DNA of 64,000 nt, from the NCBI GenBank assembly GCA_034670405.1, contig JAXDDX010000005.1:4903001-4967000 (forward strand), in the 5' to 3' direction. The notes below the pieces were generated by a model. The model did no database searches and was not told the DNA's origin. It saw only the letters and a program-made list of their open reading frames with translations. Each line of letters opens with the position of its first letter. Position 1 is the first letter of the stretch. This document shows positions 12,181 to 24,085 of the stretch, one piece after another. Position numbers and translations under genes: made by a program. Source of the stretch: Hoplostethus atlanticus (lineage: Eukaryota > Chordata > Actinopteri > Trachichthyiformes > Trachichthyidae).

Positions 12181-12724
12181 ATTCACTCAAACAGCTACAA
12201 TGTGATAGACTCTTACTTACACACACACACACACAAACCAAATCACACACTCACTGCCTCCCCACACTAGACCCGGGAGTTAAAAGGAGGGCAGAGAATT
12301 TGCTGACTTCCTCCTCCTCTTCCTCCTCCCTACCCCGCCCTCCTCCTCCTCCTTCCTCAATCCCCCACCCTCAACCTTTTTAACTGTGTGCCAGTGAATG
12401 GAGGCCGGCCTTGAGCCCTGAGCCTGCCGCTGATATGTGACATCAAGGTGAACTCCTGCTCTCTCCGGCAGGAATACCACGCCTATTAAAAGAGAAAAGA
12501 GCCGGGGGCCAATCCGTCTCTTTCTTTTTTTAGCCCACCGCCCTCCAGAGGTTCGCTTTACAGAGCGAGACGCAAGGAGAGAAAGGGAGAAAGGGAGAGA
12601 GAGACAGAGAGGAAAAACCTGCTTTGATTCCCAAAATGAACTTTTCCCACGAGGGTCTCATTTGTGCTCCATGCGGATATTGAAATAGAGGCACAGTGTC
12701 AAACGACACAAGGTTGTAAAGGTG

Positions 12725-13000
12725 AATTTTTATTATTTTCCTTTATCTTAACCTTTATATATCCAGGGAATGTCGACGGAGCTCCGAGCTCCAACTGCAG
12801 TCTTCCACTGCTGGTCTCTGGGAGCTGCACAACTGCTGCCTTCGACTGGCAGCCACCGAACAGCTCGGCTGAAGCAGTAGGGGGTTCAGTGCCTTGCTCA
12901 AGGGCACCTCGACAGCAGTTGTTGAGGGAGCGTTACTCATTCACTTTCCTCACCTGACCATTCCACCTACTTCTCCAACCTCTAGGCTACCGCCGTCCCT
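12725..13000 (-). mobile_element. tRNA-derived SINE, family A copy (most complete)
   Basis: Minus strand, 5' to 3': a tRNA-like head with an A-box-like GTAGCCTAGAGGTTGGAG (near 12995-12977), a central 'gtgcccttgagcaaggcact' block, and a tail ending CCCTGGATATATAAAGGTTAA followed by A/T-rich repeats. This is the layout of teleost tRNA-derived SINEs. The B box is degenerate. Confidence 0.65.
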
Positions 13001-13524
13001 GTTTAAGCGGCCAGTCTGTTGCGTTGCATGGAGAGTCATCCGCCCTCTGTATTTATTAGTCATTCCGTCTGCTGTGGGTTGTCTCACCTCCCCGCTACGG
13101 GATTCCTGCCAACACTCCCGTCTCCCAGCAGATCCACGATGCCTATTTTCACCTCCGAATGAGAACCCGTACACGTTTCTCCCAGAGCATCCTCAAAGCT
13201 GTCTCAAGAACGGCGTATTGTACTGTACAAGTGTCATTGTGTACCGCTACTCGGCCTTTAATCGCTCTTCGCCAGCCTTTTCTTAACTGAGTGACTTGGG
13301 AGAGGAGGAGGGCAAAGGAGCAAGGTGTCAGAGACTCTCTCCGTCTCACGAACATCGGCTGAATAATTTAGTGTCCGATTGTCATCCATGTCCCTAATAA
13401 TAATGAGGATATGATAGGAATAAATGAGGTAAGATCCCACGTGTAGTGACCTGTGTAGTACACTGTCCAATTCATTAGAAGACATAGAGAACAGGGGTTA
13501 GGAGGGAGTTGTTGGAGGATGAAA

Positions 13525-13910
13525 CCAGAGCTCAACCAATATGGGTTTTTGAAGGCCGATACCAATAACGATATTTACAGAAGCTGCCAATAGCAATAGC
13601 GATATCCTCTGAAATAGCTTTTACGCATACCTATGTGGAATCTGATCAAAATGTCTCATTAGAATCAGTTCAGGTTAAGGGCTTCCCATCGAAAAAGTGC
13701 ATCATATCCATGATAGCAGTGGTAGACGACATTGACAGGCTGATATCTGATTTTATACTAGAAGGGACTTAAGAGGAAGGATTCCAATGTGACTTGGTGG
13801 CCAACATCCAATATCAGTCCCATAGTAAGACCCTCATTTTTTGTTTAGTGTTATGTTTTTACATTTTTATATTAAAGGTGGCCTGATATATCGGCCTAAC
13901 CCATATACCA
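13525..13910 (+). repeat. family B repeat copy
   Basis: It has 'gggtttttgaaggccgatac' at the left, 'ggtagacgacattgacaggc' inside and 'gatatatcggcctaaccc' at the right. It also shares 'tctgatcaaaatgtctcatt' and 'cagttcaggttaag' in inverted orientation with 8175-8215. Confidence 0.65.
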
Positions 13911-14307
13911 GTCCAGTCCTGGACAAGACCAGTCAGTTTTCCACTATAAAGCTACATTCCTCTGCATTACCTGGAACACCGTGATACTGTTGTAGTGTTG
14001 TGGCAGCCAGCAGGGAAGCAAGGACAGGCTGACCTGTTGTTCTCTCCAGCAGCAACCTGCAGTTTGGCTGCTGTTAGCATCCCCAGCTTTACCCCAGGGA
14101 CAGTACTGAGGATTACAACCAGGACACAGAAAACTACACTCACTGCAGACAGGCAGAGTGAGGCGAGGAACACTGCATCATACTATACTGTGCCAATGGG
14201 CTTAGTCACAGACATATGTAAATGCTCACTCACCCATACTTGCACTCCAACAGTTCAGCACAAAAACAGACTATGTGCAAGACACATTAAGACTGAAACA
14301 GATATAT

Positions 14308-14331
14308 CACACACACACACACACACACACA
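14308..14331. repeat. (CA)n microsatellite
   Basis: A pure CA run about 60 bp before the L2 element. Confidence 0.95.
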
Positions 14332-14389
14332 TTTTTGCATTACTTCTCCTTTGCCTCCTTTGAGGAGATCTCAGCACAAACACTATTGG

Positions 14390-15781
14390 AGATTGTTTCT
14401 CAGATGAAATGTTAATTTTGCCCTCTAGATATAATCCCAACTAGACTACTAAAACAAGCCTTTGATGCTGTTTGTCCTGATATTCTTGCAATTATAAACT
14501 GCTCAAACAACTCAAAACAACTCCAGCCCGTACTCAAAAAGCCCAGCCTGGACCCTTCCATTCTTAGCAATTATATACCTATTTCTAAATTCCCGATTCT
14601 GGCTAAGGTTTTGGGGGGGGAAAATGATAGTCAGTTAACCGTGTACATGAGCAGCAATGATTTATTTGAGAAATTCCAATCTGGCTCCCGGTCTAAAAAC
14701 CGCACTGCTCAGGGTTTCAAATGATTTTCTTACAGCTGATGTGATTGTTCCATTCTGGTTCTACTGGACCATAGGACTGTTTTTGATACTGTCGATCACA
14801 ACATCTTAATCGATCGTCTTAGAAATTTTGTTGAAATCACAGATCCTGCTCTTAACTGGTGTACATCTCATCTCTCCGATAACTAATTCTCTGTTGGTCT
14901 GGGTAGTTCTACATCCTCTGTTGTCATTGTTATGCTGATGATACTCGGCTGTAGCTGCCTGTAAATCCCAGTAGCCTTGACACTCTCAGGGAATGCCTAG
15001 CTGTTATTTAATGTTGGATGTTTCAAAACTTTTTGCAGCTAAATGAAGACAAGTACAAGGTTTTTGACCCTCCTGATGCCACCATTAAAATTCCTGATAA
15101 TCTTGCCAACAAGCAAACAGCTAAAAATCAAACCAGCAGCCATACATCTGGGAGTTATTTTTGATTGTGGTTTGAGAAACAAGTATAAAGTGTTGTTCAG
15201 TCTTGGCATGGAACAAGTTATTCCTCCTTTTATCTCATCCCGTATTGATTATTGCAACTTCTTGTATTCCAGCCTCAATAGGAAGACTCACTCTCACCTG
15301 CAGCTAGTCCAAAATGCAACACTGTTGATTTTAAAATTGATTTTATTGTTTACTTTTAAAGCTGTGAATTACATGGCCACTGCCTACAACATGGAACTTT
15401 TATCCCCCTATGTTCAAGAGTGCACTCTCAGATCTGTCGATAAAGCTCCTTCAACTGTCCCCCGGTCCAAGCTCAAGTCAAGAGGTGACAAAGCTTTTGC
15501 TATCAGAGCACTAACATTATGGAACAATCTCCCTGTCAACATCTGTCTAGCTCCATCAGTCCATGTTGTCACTGCTCAAAACAGACTTTTATAACCTTGC
15601 ATTTTAGTTAATTTATTTGCCTTGTTTTATTTGCTTGTCTTATTTTATTGCTCTTATCTGTATTTTAGATATTGTTGTATTTTGTAACATTTGGTAACAT
15701 TTTAACACTTTGTAACATTTGGTTTTGAAAGGTTTTATTCATTTGTTTTTATTTATACATTATTATTTATTATTATTACTG
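14390..15781 (+). mobile_element. L2-type LINE, degenerate reverse transcriptase and 3' end
   Basis: Translated pieces in several frames follow the order of an L2-clade LINE reverse transcriptase. They are CPLDIIPTRLLK (about 14410), KKPSLDPSILSNY...ISKFPILAKVL (about 14540-14610), LTVYMSSNDLFEKFQSG, a D-TVDHNILIDRL block (about 14785), then CHCYADDTRL (14922-14951) with the YADD catalytic box. The GVPQGS-containing segment expected before YADD is absent. The C-terminal part is an open frame (15043-15594) with SRIDYCNFLYSSL and RGDKAFAIRALTLWNNLP. The 3' UTR ends in a TTATTATTATT tail near 15755-15781, as in fish L2. Frameshifts and stops make it dead. Confidence 0.85.
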
Positions 15782-15787
15782 CTATAC

Positions 15788-16265
15788 TTGTGAGGACCTC
15801 CCATTGACTACATTCAATCCTGCATCCTGAACCTGAACCTTAGCCTTAAACCCAAGCCCTAACCCTAATCTAACTTTAACTTAACCCTTACCTTAACCTA
15901 AAGCAAAACTGACATTTATTTACATGAAAATGTTACAGATATTTATATTTAGATGCTGAGCGGTCAGCTCAGGAGGCACCGTGGTAGGACAACTGGGACA
16001 GACGGGGCGTCTCGGTCTCGCTACCAGCAGGGTCGGAGACGGAGGAACGTGCAGGGTAAACCCTACACGCCTGCCCTCCACACCATGGAGGCGAACCTGC
16101 AGGCTGGGGGAACCGTCCGCCCGAACACCGGCACTAGGCCGGCCGGCGGGGGCCCTCCGATGGCAGGTCACATTTTCCTATCGGTGAACCCTAAACCCAA
16201 ACCCAAACACTAAACTAAGCCCTTGAAGAAGTGAGGACCAGCAAAATGTCGTCCTTCTATCCTTG
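15788..16265 (+). repeat. TAACCC-rich dispersed fish repeat with GC-rich insert
   Basis: The ends are 'ttgtgaggacctcccattga' and 'gaagtgaggaccagcaaaat', a familiar pair in a common teleost repeat. Inside are telomere-like 'ccctaaccctaatctaactt' runs. A 220-bp GC- and CpG-rich block (15956-16175) of different composition interrupts it. A (CA)n tract follows. Confidence 0.6.
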
Positions 16266-16266
16266 A

Positions 16267-16270
16267 GGAA

Positions 16271-16302
<32 letters not shown>

Positions 16303-16313
16303 ACACACACACT
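16267..16313. repeat. (CA)n microsatellite
   Basis: An almost pure CA repeat with one interruption (CATACA), directly downstream of the TAACCC-rich repeat. Confidence 0.95.
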
Positions 16314-17006
16314 ACAAGCAGCAACAATTGCACGCCAAAAACAAACATAGCCTGTTCAATGTTAACAGAGGTTTACAGGCTTTCCATGGATGCTTGTAAA
16401 ATAGTCCATTAATTAGATTGCCAGTTTCAATCCATGTCCAGCTTTTTCAATTAGGATAATTGTATTCCTCACATGGGAAACGGCTCACTTGTTTGTTAAA
16501 TTAGACCTTTTCCATATATTTACAACCGATTCAAATCAGTGAGTATGTGGTTAGATTTGTCAATCATTGTGTGAACACTTTGTGTGAAGCTAACAATTCC
16601 TTCCTGGCCTGAACAAAACCTAACAAGCTCAGTTCAACAGAACGCTGATGACTTAGCACATGCATGAATCAATCAAACAAAGCACAAAACTAGGGCCAGC
16701 GGTCTGAACATGAATTGAGATCCAGTGGGTAGATCTCCAGCACAGGATACTGTAATGCACTTCCACCAGCACTTCCTCTTAAGCCCCCTCCATGCTTATA
16801 AAAGTTAGCAGAGGAAAGTTGGGAAGTCTTTGAAGTGATGCTCATGGATCTGAGCAAGGCCGCTGTGCATAAAGCAGCCATCCCCTAAAGACCTACACAG
16901 GATGAACCACCTCTAGGGTAAGGCAGCTGACACAGAGCTGCATACAGTGGAGTATGATGGTGTTTGATGTACATAAAGCTAATAGAATGCATATGCATGC
17001 CTTTAG

Positions 17007-17241
17007 GGTTTGACCGATGTAGATACCAATACCAATATTTTTGTGCCGACATGCAATATCTTTCAATTTGGCCATTTGTATGCCAAAACTCTCATTACAG
17101 ATTTCATTAATTTCATTTATCACCTCGATCATATCGGTGGACGACATTGACTGATTGATCTTGGCTGATATCCGATTTTTATGAAAATGCCAATATTGGC
17201 CCCATTTATCAGCAATCTGGTATATTGGTCTAATCCTATTT
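17007..17241 (+). repeat. family B repeat copy, internally deleted
   Basis: It starts 'agggtttgaccgatgtagat', passes 'gtatgccaaaactctcatta' and 'atcggtggacgacattgact', and ends 'tatattggtctaatcctat'. It is shorter than 7033-7506. Confidence 0.65.
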
Positions 17242-17499
17242 TATACTGTATATGGTTAGGTTCAGTGCAGTAATACAGTACAGCTAAATTCAAACACAAC
17301 AACAACAAATCTGCCAGGGTATCTTAGGTAAATGGAGTAATATAATTTAATATTTATACTGATAATTTTGTAAGTATAGTAGACACAGAGAATGAGAATA
17401 GGTGCCATAAATTTAGCGTGAATTTTTTTATTTAAAAAAAAAATGAAAAAAGATCACAGAAGAAGAAGGTAAAATATACTAATGCAATGCATACCCTTG

Positions 17500-17700
17500 T
17501 TGTTGATACCGATATCTTTTTTAGTAAAATTACAAATAACTGATATTTTGTGCCAACATTTCTTTTTTAAATTTGATTGTTTTTTGATGCCAAAAAATGG
17601 CAAGTATTTAGTGTTTCAGTGTCTCTAGAACAGCATTTCGTTCATCATGGCACACTAAAACTCTCAAAAACTCAATACAATAAGAATAACAAAACAATTT
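17500..17700 (+). repeat. family B repeat fragment
   Basis: It has 'gttgataccgatatcttttt', 'gatattttgtgccaacattt', 'gatgccaaaaaatggcaagt' and 'catggcacactaaaactctc' in family order. The right half is missing. Confidence 0.55.
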
Positions 17701-18884
17701 AATTTTGTTTTTGTTCGTTTTTTTTCCTTTATTTTGGTTTTTACTATTTTTCAGTGTAAACTTAAATCCGTTACTGACCGCATACAGTAAATTTGAACTG
17801 TACAAACAGCAGACATGGCCAACCCAGACATGTTTGTGCCTCGCAAAGAAAAAATGTCACAGGCAAACAGCGTGGTAAACTGTGCAGCGTCCCGGCAGGC
17901 TCACAAGGTTTGGTGTTGTGCAGCATTGACCGGCTAAGATGAACCAAGTGTGAGGCCCCTATCCCCCACTGCCGTTTACAGTCATGTTTAATTCAAAGAA
18001 AACATCCTTTATTTATTTGCTCCCTCCTCTCTAAGTGTCTTCATATTTTTCTGTAAATTTCCCCCGCCTGACCTTCACCCCCTTCTCGTTCTCTCTCACA
18101 TACACAAACAAACATACTTTTTTTTCTCTTTCGCTCAACCCTCCATCTTTTCCTCTTCTTTAAGTAGAGATTGCCGTCTCGGAGCGACGAGGCCTGACCG
18201 AGAGACATCTTGGGAAATTAAAGCGGTTCCCCTCCCACTGTACCACGGTAAGCTCGGCAGCGCTTCTAAACACATGAAAACACACACACAAATACGCACA
18301 CGCATCGTAAAAACTCAAACTGTGATAACTCAAAACCATAGAGGGGAATAGGGAGTTGCAGTGAGTTGATAGGAGTATTTGAGAGGCGCAGATTTCCCCC
18401 CAGGAAGACAAAGGACGCAGATCAGGAGAATTGCAGTTCAGGGGAGGGAACCTGACGAAAGCCTGGCGAAGGCAAACACACACACACAAACAAAATCCCA
18501 CACGCAAAGTTTCAAAGAGTGAAGATAACACAGGAGATAGGACACGCGCACACACTCACACCCACACACACACACAGCCTCCAGAAGCACAGATAAAATA
18601 CCCACCCACAATCAGTGATCCTGTTGGTTGTGATGTCGCAGCACTTCCAGGAAATGCCTGAAGTGTTTCTTTATTCTCCAGTCAGCAGTGTGCAAGACAC
18701 TTCCTCCGAGAGAGCATTTCACATAGACAACTTTCGACGACTCTGAACACAACACTCGCAGGACAGAATCACTCACTTTATGTACAGTCACTGAGGCATG
18801 TGATAAAACTGCACCGCGCAGGCATATGCTTGTACAGAGTATTCTGTAGGACATCTTGCGGCCTTGATGAAAGGTGATCCAAGC

Positions 18885-19050
18885 AAGATTTTGATGTCGT
18901 ATTACACCCAACGTGGGCTTTTCACCAGAGAACAGCGTCCCATCATCGGCTACCTGAGACAGCGTAGAGTCACCCCGTTTGTGGGTATGGGAAATCTTCT
19001 CCACGCAGGAAGTGACCAATCCAAACCAAGCATACCTGTAAAGTTGCCTA
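18885..19050 (-). repeat. family D repeat fragment
   Basis: Reverse complement: 'ggtcacttcctgcgtggaga', 'ctacgctgtctcaggtagcc' and 'gatgggacgctgttctctgg' 'tgaaaagcccacgttgggtg', matching the 3' half of 55146-55606. Confidence 0.55.
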
Positions 19051-19140
19051 GTGCATCTCTAACGCGACAGTAGTCATTTTCCATCGTGTGCCATCATGCC
19101 CCAAAAGTCTAATTCTGCATAATATAATCATGTTAAGTAC

Positions 19141-19490
19141 AATTATGTTGACTGTCTTCAATTGATGGCTTGTTGCCTTTCTTTTTGACCACCAATATCC
19201 ATTGGACTTTCTAGTGCAGAGGTTTTCAGTCGTGTGCCATCGGGGACCCAAGAGTCCTCAGGTTTGCATTCCAACCAAGCACTATAGCGGCTCATCTCAC
19301 TGATTAGTAGCCCTTCAACCAGAGAGCAGGAGCTAACCAGTGAAATCAGCTGCTGTAGTGTTTGGTTGGGAGGAAAACCTGGAGACTCTTGAAAACCACT
19401 ACAGTAGAAAGCCCAGTGGATTTCGGGGGGGGTCAAACTGAAGGTGAACAAGCCATTAACTGAAGGGTATATAATTTAACATAATTCTAC
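19141..19490. repeat. long fold-back element (about 135-bp inverted arms)
   Basis: The left arm (19141-19282) contains 'ttgatggcttgttgccttt', 'ccattggactttctagtgca' and 'ggttttcag', ending 'gcattccaaccaagcact'. The right arm (19356-19490) reads back as 'gtgtttggttgggaggaaaa', 'ttgaaaaccactacagtaga' 'aagcccagtgga' and 'gaacaagccattaactgaag'. The loop is about 75 bp. Inner ends resemble hAT-like 'cagnggttttcaa'. Confidence 0.7.
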
Positions 19491-19997
19491 TAATTATTTT
19501 CTTTTGTGATCTTGAAATTCTAACAGTGGTTGGTACAGAAAGCGGGTCAGGGAAGAGTCATAGAGGGACATACTGAGAGCTGAGATATTTTAAAACAGCT
19601 CTCAACTGACAGTGGCTTGGCTGTTCTACTGTTAATGCAAAAAAAAATGCCCCTTCAAATCACGGCACCAAAACACCGCAAGGCAGACCACTCTAAATCC
19701 ACCAATTCTCTGACCTTTAACCCAATATGGCACAAATAGAGGAACCACACCCTGAGGGATGTGTTTCCCAAACGCTCCACTGACCCAGGAAACCGTTGTC
19801 ACGCACTTCGACTTCGACTGGAGGCGGAAGGTGACCGGATGGGTCACTGGTTCTTTAACTATGCTGATGCATTAGAGCATCAAAGCAGAGACGGAAAACA
19901 GAAGAGGCCGACTGGCTGTTTTTCACAAGGAACATGATCTACTGAGGGTCTATTATAAAGGACCTTTCTAAGGAGCACCTTCTTCTGCCTGTCTACA

Positions 19998-20235
19998 GCA
20001 GTTATTTAGTAGTAAATAAAAAGGTTTGGTAAAGCTCCAGTCATAAAGCAAACAACCACTAATAGTAACAAAAATCTGTTATATTTTCAGAAATGCACTA
20101 ATTTGTGCTTTTTTCATAAAATACCCTATTCTCACATAACTTATCCTCAATTTGCTACCACCTGCCATGATGTATACTAGGAATTTGTCTCATCAAGACT
20201 CGTTTTGGCCTATAAAGGTGGGTAAACCCTATTCA
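19998..20235 (+). repeat. family J dispersed repeat copy
   Basis: It has 'agtaaataaaaaggtttggt' 'aaagctccagtcat', 'aagcaaacaaccactaatag' and 'atgcactaatttgtgctttt', and ends near 'aaaggtgggtaaaccc'. The J-like blocks also appear at 31840-31925. Confidence 0.45.
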
Positions 20236-20552
20236 ATTATCCATTGTAAATTTTGATACTTTGTGACTATAATTGGTATAAATGAACCTATAGGAATGGA
20301 CGGATGAAATACATACTACATATTATATTGATATCCATTAAGCACTTATGTATCTTGACCTACTTTTGTATCATGTGATGCTCTACCTGTGAGGTGATCA
20401 CGTGACCAACACACCTGTACATAGTTTTTTTTTGTTTGGGAAGGAGGTTGTGCTGATGATGGTCTGCACTGCACCTTTTGCACAATCACCAAAAATCGTA
20501 AGTGTATCTCCTCCCCAAACAAGCATCTAAGAGCATAGGTAGCAAAAGTAGG

Positions 20553-20670
20553 TAGCCTTTCAGTGTCTTGCTCAAGGACACTTCAGCAGCACTGGCCGGG
20601 ATCCGTCCTGTGACCTTCCATTTTTCGGAGGGACCTTCTCTGTAACCCACGAGGCTACGCTGCCGCCCCG
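20553..20670 (-). mobile_element. tRNA-derived SINE head and core
   Basis: The minus strand starts ggggcggcagcgtagcctcg with A box TAGCCTCGTGG, followed by a B-box-like GGTCACAGGACGGATCCC and the 'aagtgtccttgagcaagaca' core. The RNA polymerase III promoter layout is the best preserved in the window. The 3' tail is missing. Confidence 0.65.
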
Positions 20671-20776
20671 TAGACTCTGCATACCGCATCCGTCACACTG
20701 TTGACTTATCTGAGCCGACAACTCTATTAAGGGCGGAGAGGAGAGAAAAAGGCCCGGCTGCTGTACAAACAAGCAA

Positions 20777-20777
<1 letters not shown>

Positions 20778-20808
<31 letters not shown>
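20778..20808. repeat. (CA)n microsatellite
   Basis: A pure CA run of about 15 repeats. Confidence 0.95.
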
Positions 20809-20810
<2 letters not shown>

Positions 20811-20849
20811 CACCATTTCACATACTGTTGAGACACTTACAGACGCAGC

Positions 20850-21255
20850 AGCAGAGGCTCTCGTAATATGGATGATACTTCAATCTAAATACAAGCTAAT
20901 GAAAGAACCTCCCTGGCACTGAGGACATTATTGACATATAATCCCGGCCCCTGGGAGAGGGGGAGCCGTCATTCTCAATCCGCAGGCCAATCTAAAGGGC
21001 CTGAAATTTTAATATGACATTTTGGGAATTGGATTTATGGCGTATCAGCAGAAATTCAGCCGATTGACAGATAAGAGTGTGTGTGGTGCAGAATGGGCTC
21101 GTGGTGGTATTTTGTCCCAGCGGCGCTGCATTCTGCCATCGATTTTCCTGGCAGATTATTATTCCTGTTTCTTTAGAGACTAGAGGCAGGATATGGGCTG
21201 GAGTCTACCTTCCCCTCAGCAAGATCATTCTAATTCATAACCCCTTCCAAATGAG
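20850..21255. other. low-repeat island, candidate conserved non-coding element
   Basis: This is unique-looking sequence between a CA microsatellite and ordinary intron. It has motifs such as TTGACAGATAAG, CATCGATTTTCC and TTCTAATTCATAACC. No coding frame and no repeat were recognised. Confidence 0.25.
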
Positions 21256-23875
21256 TTATTGACTTGGAGAAGCATCTATGCCATTCTCAATCAGAGGCCT
21301 TTACATCCCATATACCGGGGGCCCTGGTCTCTGAACATCTGTCTCACAGGCAGCGAGGTAGACGATATAGACATCTGGGTAAGAGTCAGACTGAAACAGA
21401 GGGCTCACCGTCACACACCGTCTAGCAGCCATATTGGAAGTCCTGCGCAACAGCTGGCTGCGGTTCTAAACGTACAATATGGCCGCCTCAACAGAATTCA
21501 ATAGATGGTGGTTTATTTCTGTGATGTTTTTGACTAGAAACTGATCATTTCGTCACCACTCAAAGTGATCAATTTTGCTAACACATCTGATTAGCACGCT
21601 AGCTAACGTATCTAGTAGAAGCTACCGTTAGCAGTGGCTAGTAGCTGCATTTTTAACATTATCACCAGCTGTTTGTTTCAGTTACCTGAGACACCAACAG
21701 ACAGTGTATGTTTTAGTATTGTGATCCATGATTATGTGCATTATTGATATGGATTAGGCCACTTCTTCATTTCAGGGACACAGATATACATTAATACCAC
21801 GGACCCAATTTGATAAGATGTTTGCAGTTAGTTGCGATTTGGTGCGAAATTGCACAAGAATAGTCCTGACACAGTATATTCTCTCATTGCGGTAATATCT
21901 AGTGAATTAAATAATTATGACGTTAAATTTGCATAGTGAAGTGAGATAACTTGCAATAACATGGAAGTGTAAATTGCAAATTCATCGTATCACTACCATG
22001 ATGGAGATAGGACAGATCGCCGGAATACAGTCAGAACAGTCAGAACAGTCAGAGTAGAGGACAACGTGTCATCAGAGGTCCTGACTCATATTACCGTCAC
22101 AGTGATATGGGAGAATGGATCTGGCACCTCATGTCCTCAGCGTGTCCCGGTACAGAACAAGAACAGCACCGTCACCATCACAGTAAGTCACCTCCAGCTC
22201 AACTCGTATCGTTTATTCAGTCGGCGCTCGCGTCTTGCCCCGGCCCGTACCGACACAATGCAGCTAGGGAGACATGAAACTGCACCGTAGCTATACGAGA
22301 AGAGGCCGGGGCCATGCCGCGGCGTAGCACTGACTCCGAGACTCAGCTAATTGCAGGCAGTATTTGCCTTATTTTGCTATTTGGCAAAAACTAAACAGCG
22401 AGCAGAGACGTTCTGCGTCAAGGCGAGGGAAGGATGCGGAGAGGCGGCTTTTAGAATAATCATTTCATGAGGCATATTAAATGTCTTCACGCATGGCAGT
22501 ATCACGAGCCTGAGAGGAACATGGCATTCGTCCTCCTCCCTCTCTCTCTCTGCCGGGAGAGACAGAGCCATCTAAAGCCATATCAGAAACACACACACGC
22601 TGTGTATGGGGGGGTTTAACGCTTCACCACCGCTCGCCACATTTTCCCTCTTTTTTGTTCCTGAAAATGTGAAATGATATATATATTTTAGCCATGTAAC
22701 TGATTTTGCCAGTCGGAGATAGTTTCAAATTTCTATAAACTAGCACTGAGTGAAATATGAATATTTTAAGCAGCTTAGCACTGATTTAAATATATTTACC
22801 AAGAGTCTGTTGGCTGTGGGCCAGGACACAGTGTAATACTCACAAAGCCACCACTGCTAAACTCATTTTAAGTGAGCTGATAATTCAGACTGGCAGCGCT
22901 AAGGCAAATAAAGTCAATTAAGTAAAATATTTGTTGAAATTTGGTGGGGGGGGGGGGGTTCACACATAAAAACAGCAAGGAGAATAGCATAGTTAGGCTG
23001 GAAAGCACCAGAAAGGAAATTAGGCAACAACAAGGGACACACCACCAGACCAATGTGAAATATGGAGGTTCTTGCAGAAGAGCACCCGTGATTGCAGAGA
23101 TGCAAAGTCATTTTACAGAGGGACCCTAGCAGATAGGAGACATATTATATCAAAAACAACAGCTATGTTTACACACATACACATATGATTCGATAAAGTG
23201 ACACCTCTAATAACATCTGACATGCGGTGATAAGGTATTCCACCTTAAATGACATTGAAATGGTCAGCAACTACACATGAGGCACTTGATCACACTTAAA
23301 GAAATGCGATGTAAAAAAATGGAAAACGCATCACTTCCTGTGCACAAGAGGAAATTTATTTATATGAAAATATCACAGATTATTACTTTAACACCACACG
23401 TGTTCGTCAGGAAACCGGCACTGGCTCTACAGAGACTCTAAATCCTATAAGACCTGGCCACTGTACATCTGTCTGTTTAAGTGAGGCGAGTTAAAGTTGC
23501 ACGCCTTAGTAGGAAATCATCATAAACTGGAAGAACAAGCGAAGGGGAACTGCTGCCATAGTATAACGCTTGCTCCACTGCCGAGGGCATAAAAAGAGTC
23601 ACTGACACATCATATGCTTGAGTTACCCTCGATGATACAATGAGTGTTGCCATTCTGTGAAGCCACTGAACTTATTTCCGTCTCAGCAAACATGCCTATT
23701 GGCTGAAAACAGGTCCTAACAAATGTACAACAGAGGAAATACACACCTCTTTTACTTTACCCTTCACCCAGTGTCTGCATACCACAGATTACACCTTCTG
23801 TAATTCCACGTTAAAATAATAAACATATATGATTTGACCTCAGGTTCTGTCCCATAGATTGCTGTCTATTCATAT

Positions 23876-24085
23876 CTTTTTTTATTCAACCTTTAATTAT
23901 CCAGGGAAAGTCGGCTTGAGCTCCAGGCTCTTTTCCAGCAGCACCCTGCTGCTACTGTCAGCCACTTGAAATCTACCCAGTACAACTGCAGTCTGGTGGC
24001 CGCTGAGCACCTCCACTGGAGCAGTTGGGGATTTAGTGCCTTGCTCAAGGGCATCTGATGGTAGTTGCTGAAGGATGGGAGTGCG
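23876..24085 (-). mobile_element. tRNA-derived SINE, family A copy, 5'-truncated
   Basis: It shares the 'gcccttgagcaaggcac' centre and the 'ccctggataattaaaggttg' tail with the 12.7 kb copy, but the tRNA-like head is missing. A (GT)n tract follows at about 24114-24126. Same orientation as the others. Confidence 0.6.

Noticed and set aside
11753..12250. A 165-codon minus-strand frame
   Set aside because: It overlies a dispersed repeat (family C) also found at 45.2 kb and has no family resemblance.
15043..15594. A 183-codon open frame as a cellular gene
   Set aside because: Its sequence is the C-terminal end of an L2 reverse transcriptase, in order with other L2 pieces upstream.
15850..15900. 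CCCTAACCCTAA tract as an interstitial telomere
   Set aside because: It is degenerate and lies inside a common fish repeat that normally carries TAACCC-like runs.
22066..22185. Open frame ending at a 'cacagtaagt' donor-like site
   Set aside because: The peptide has no recognisable family and there is no convincing 3' splice site; it lies on the strand opposite to grik2.
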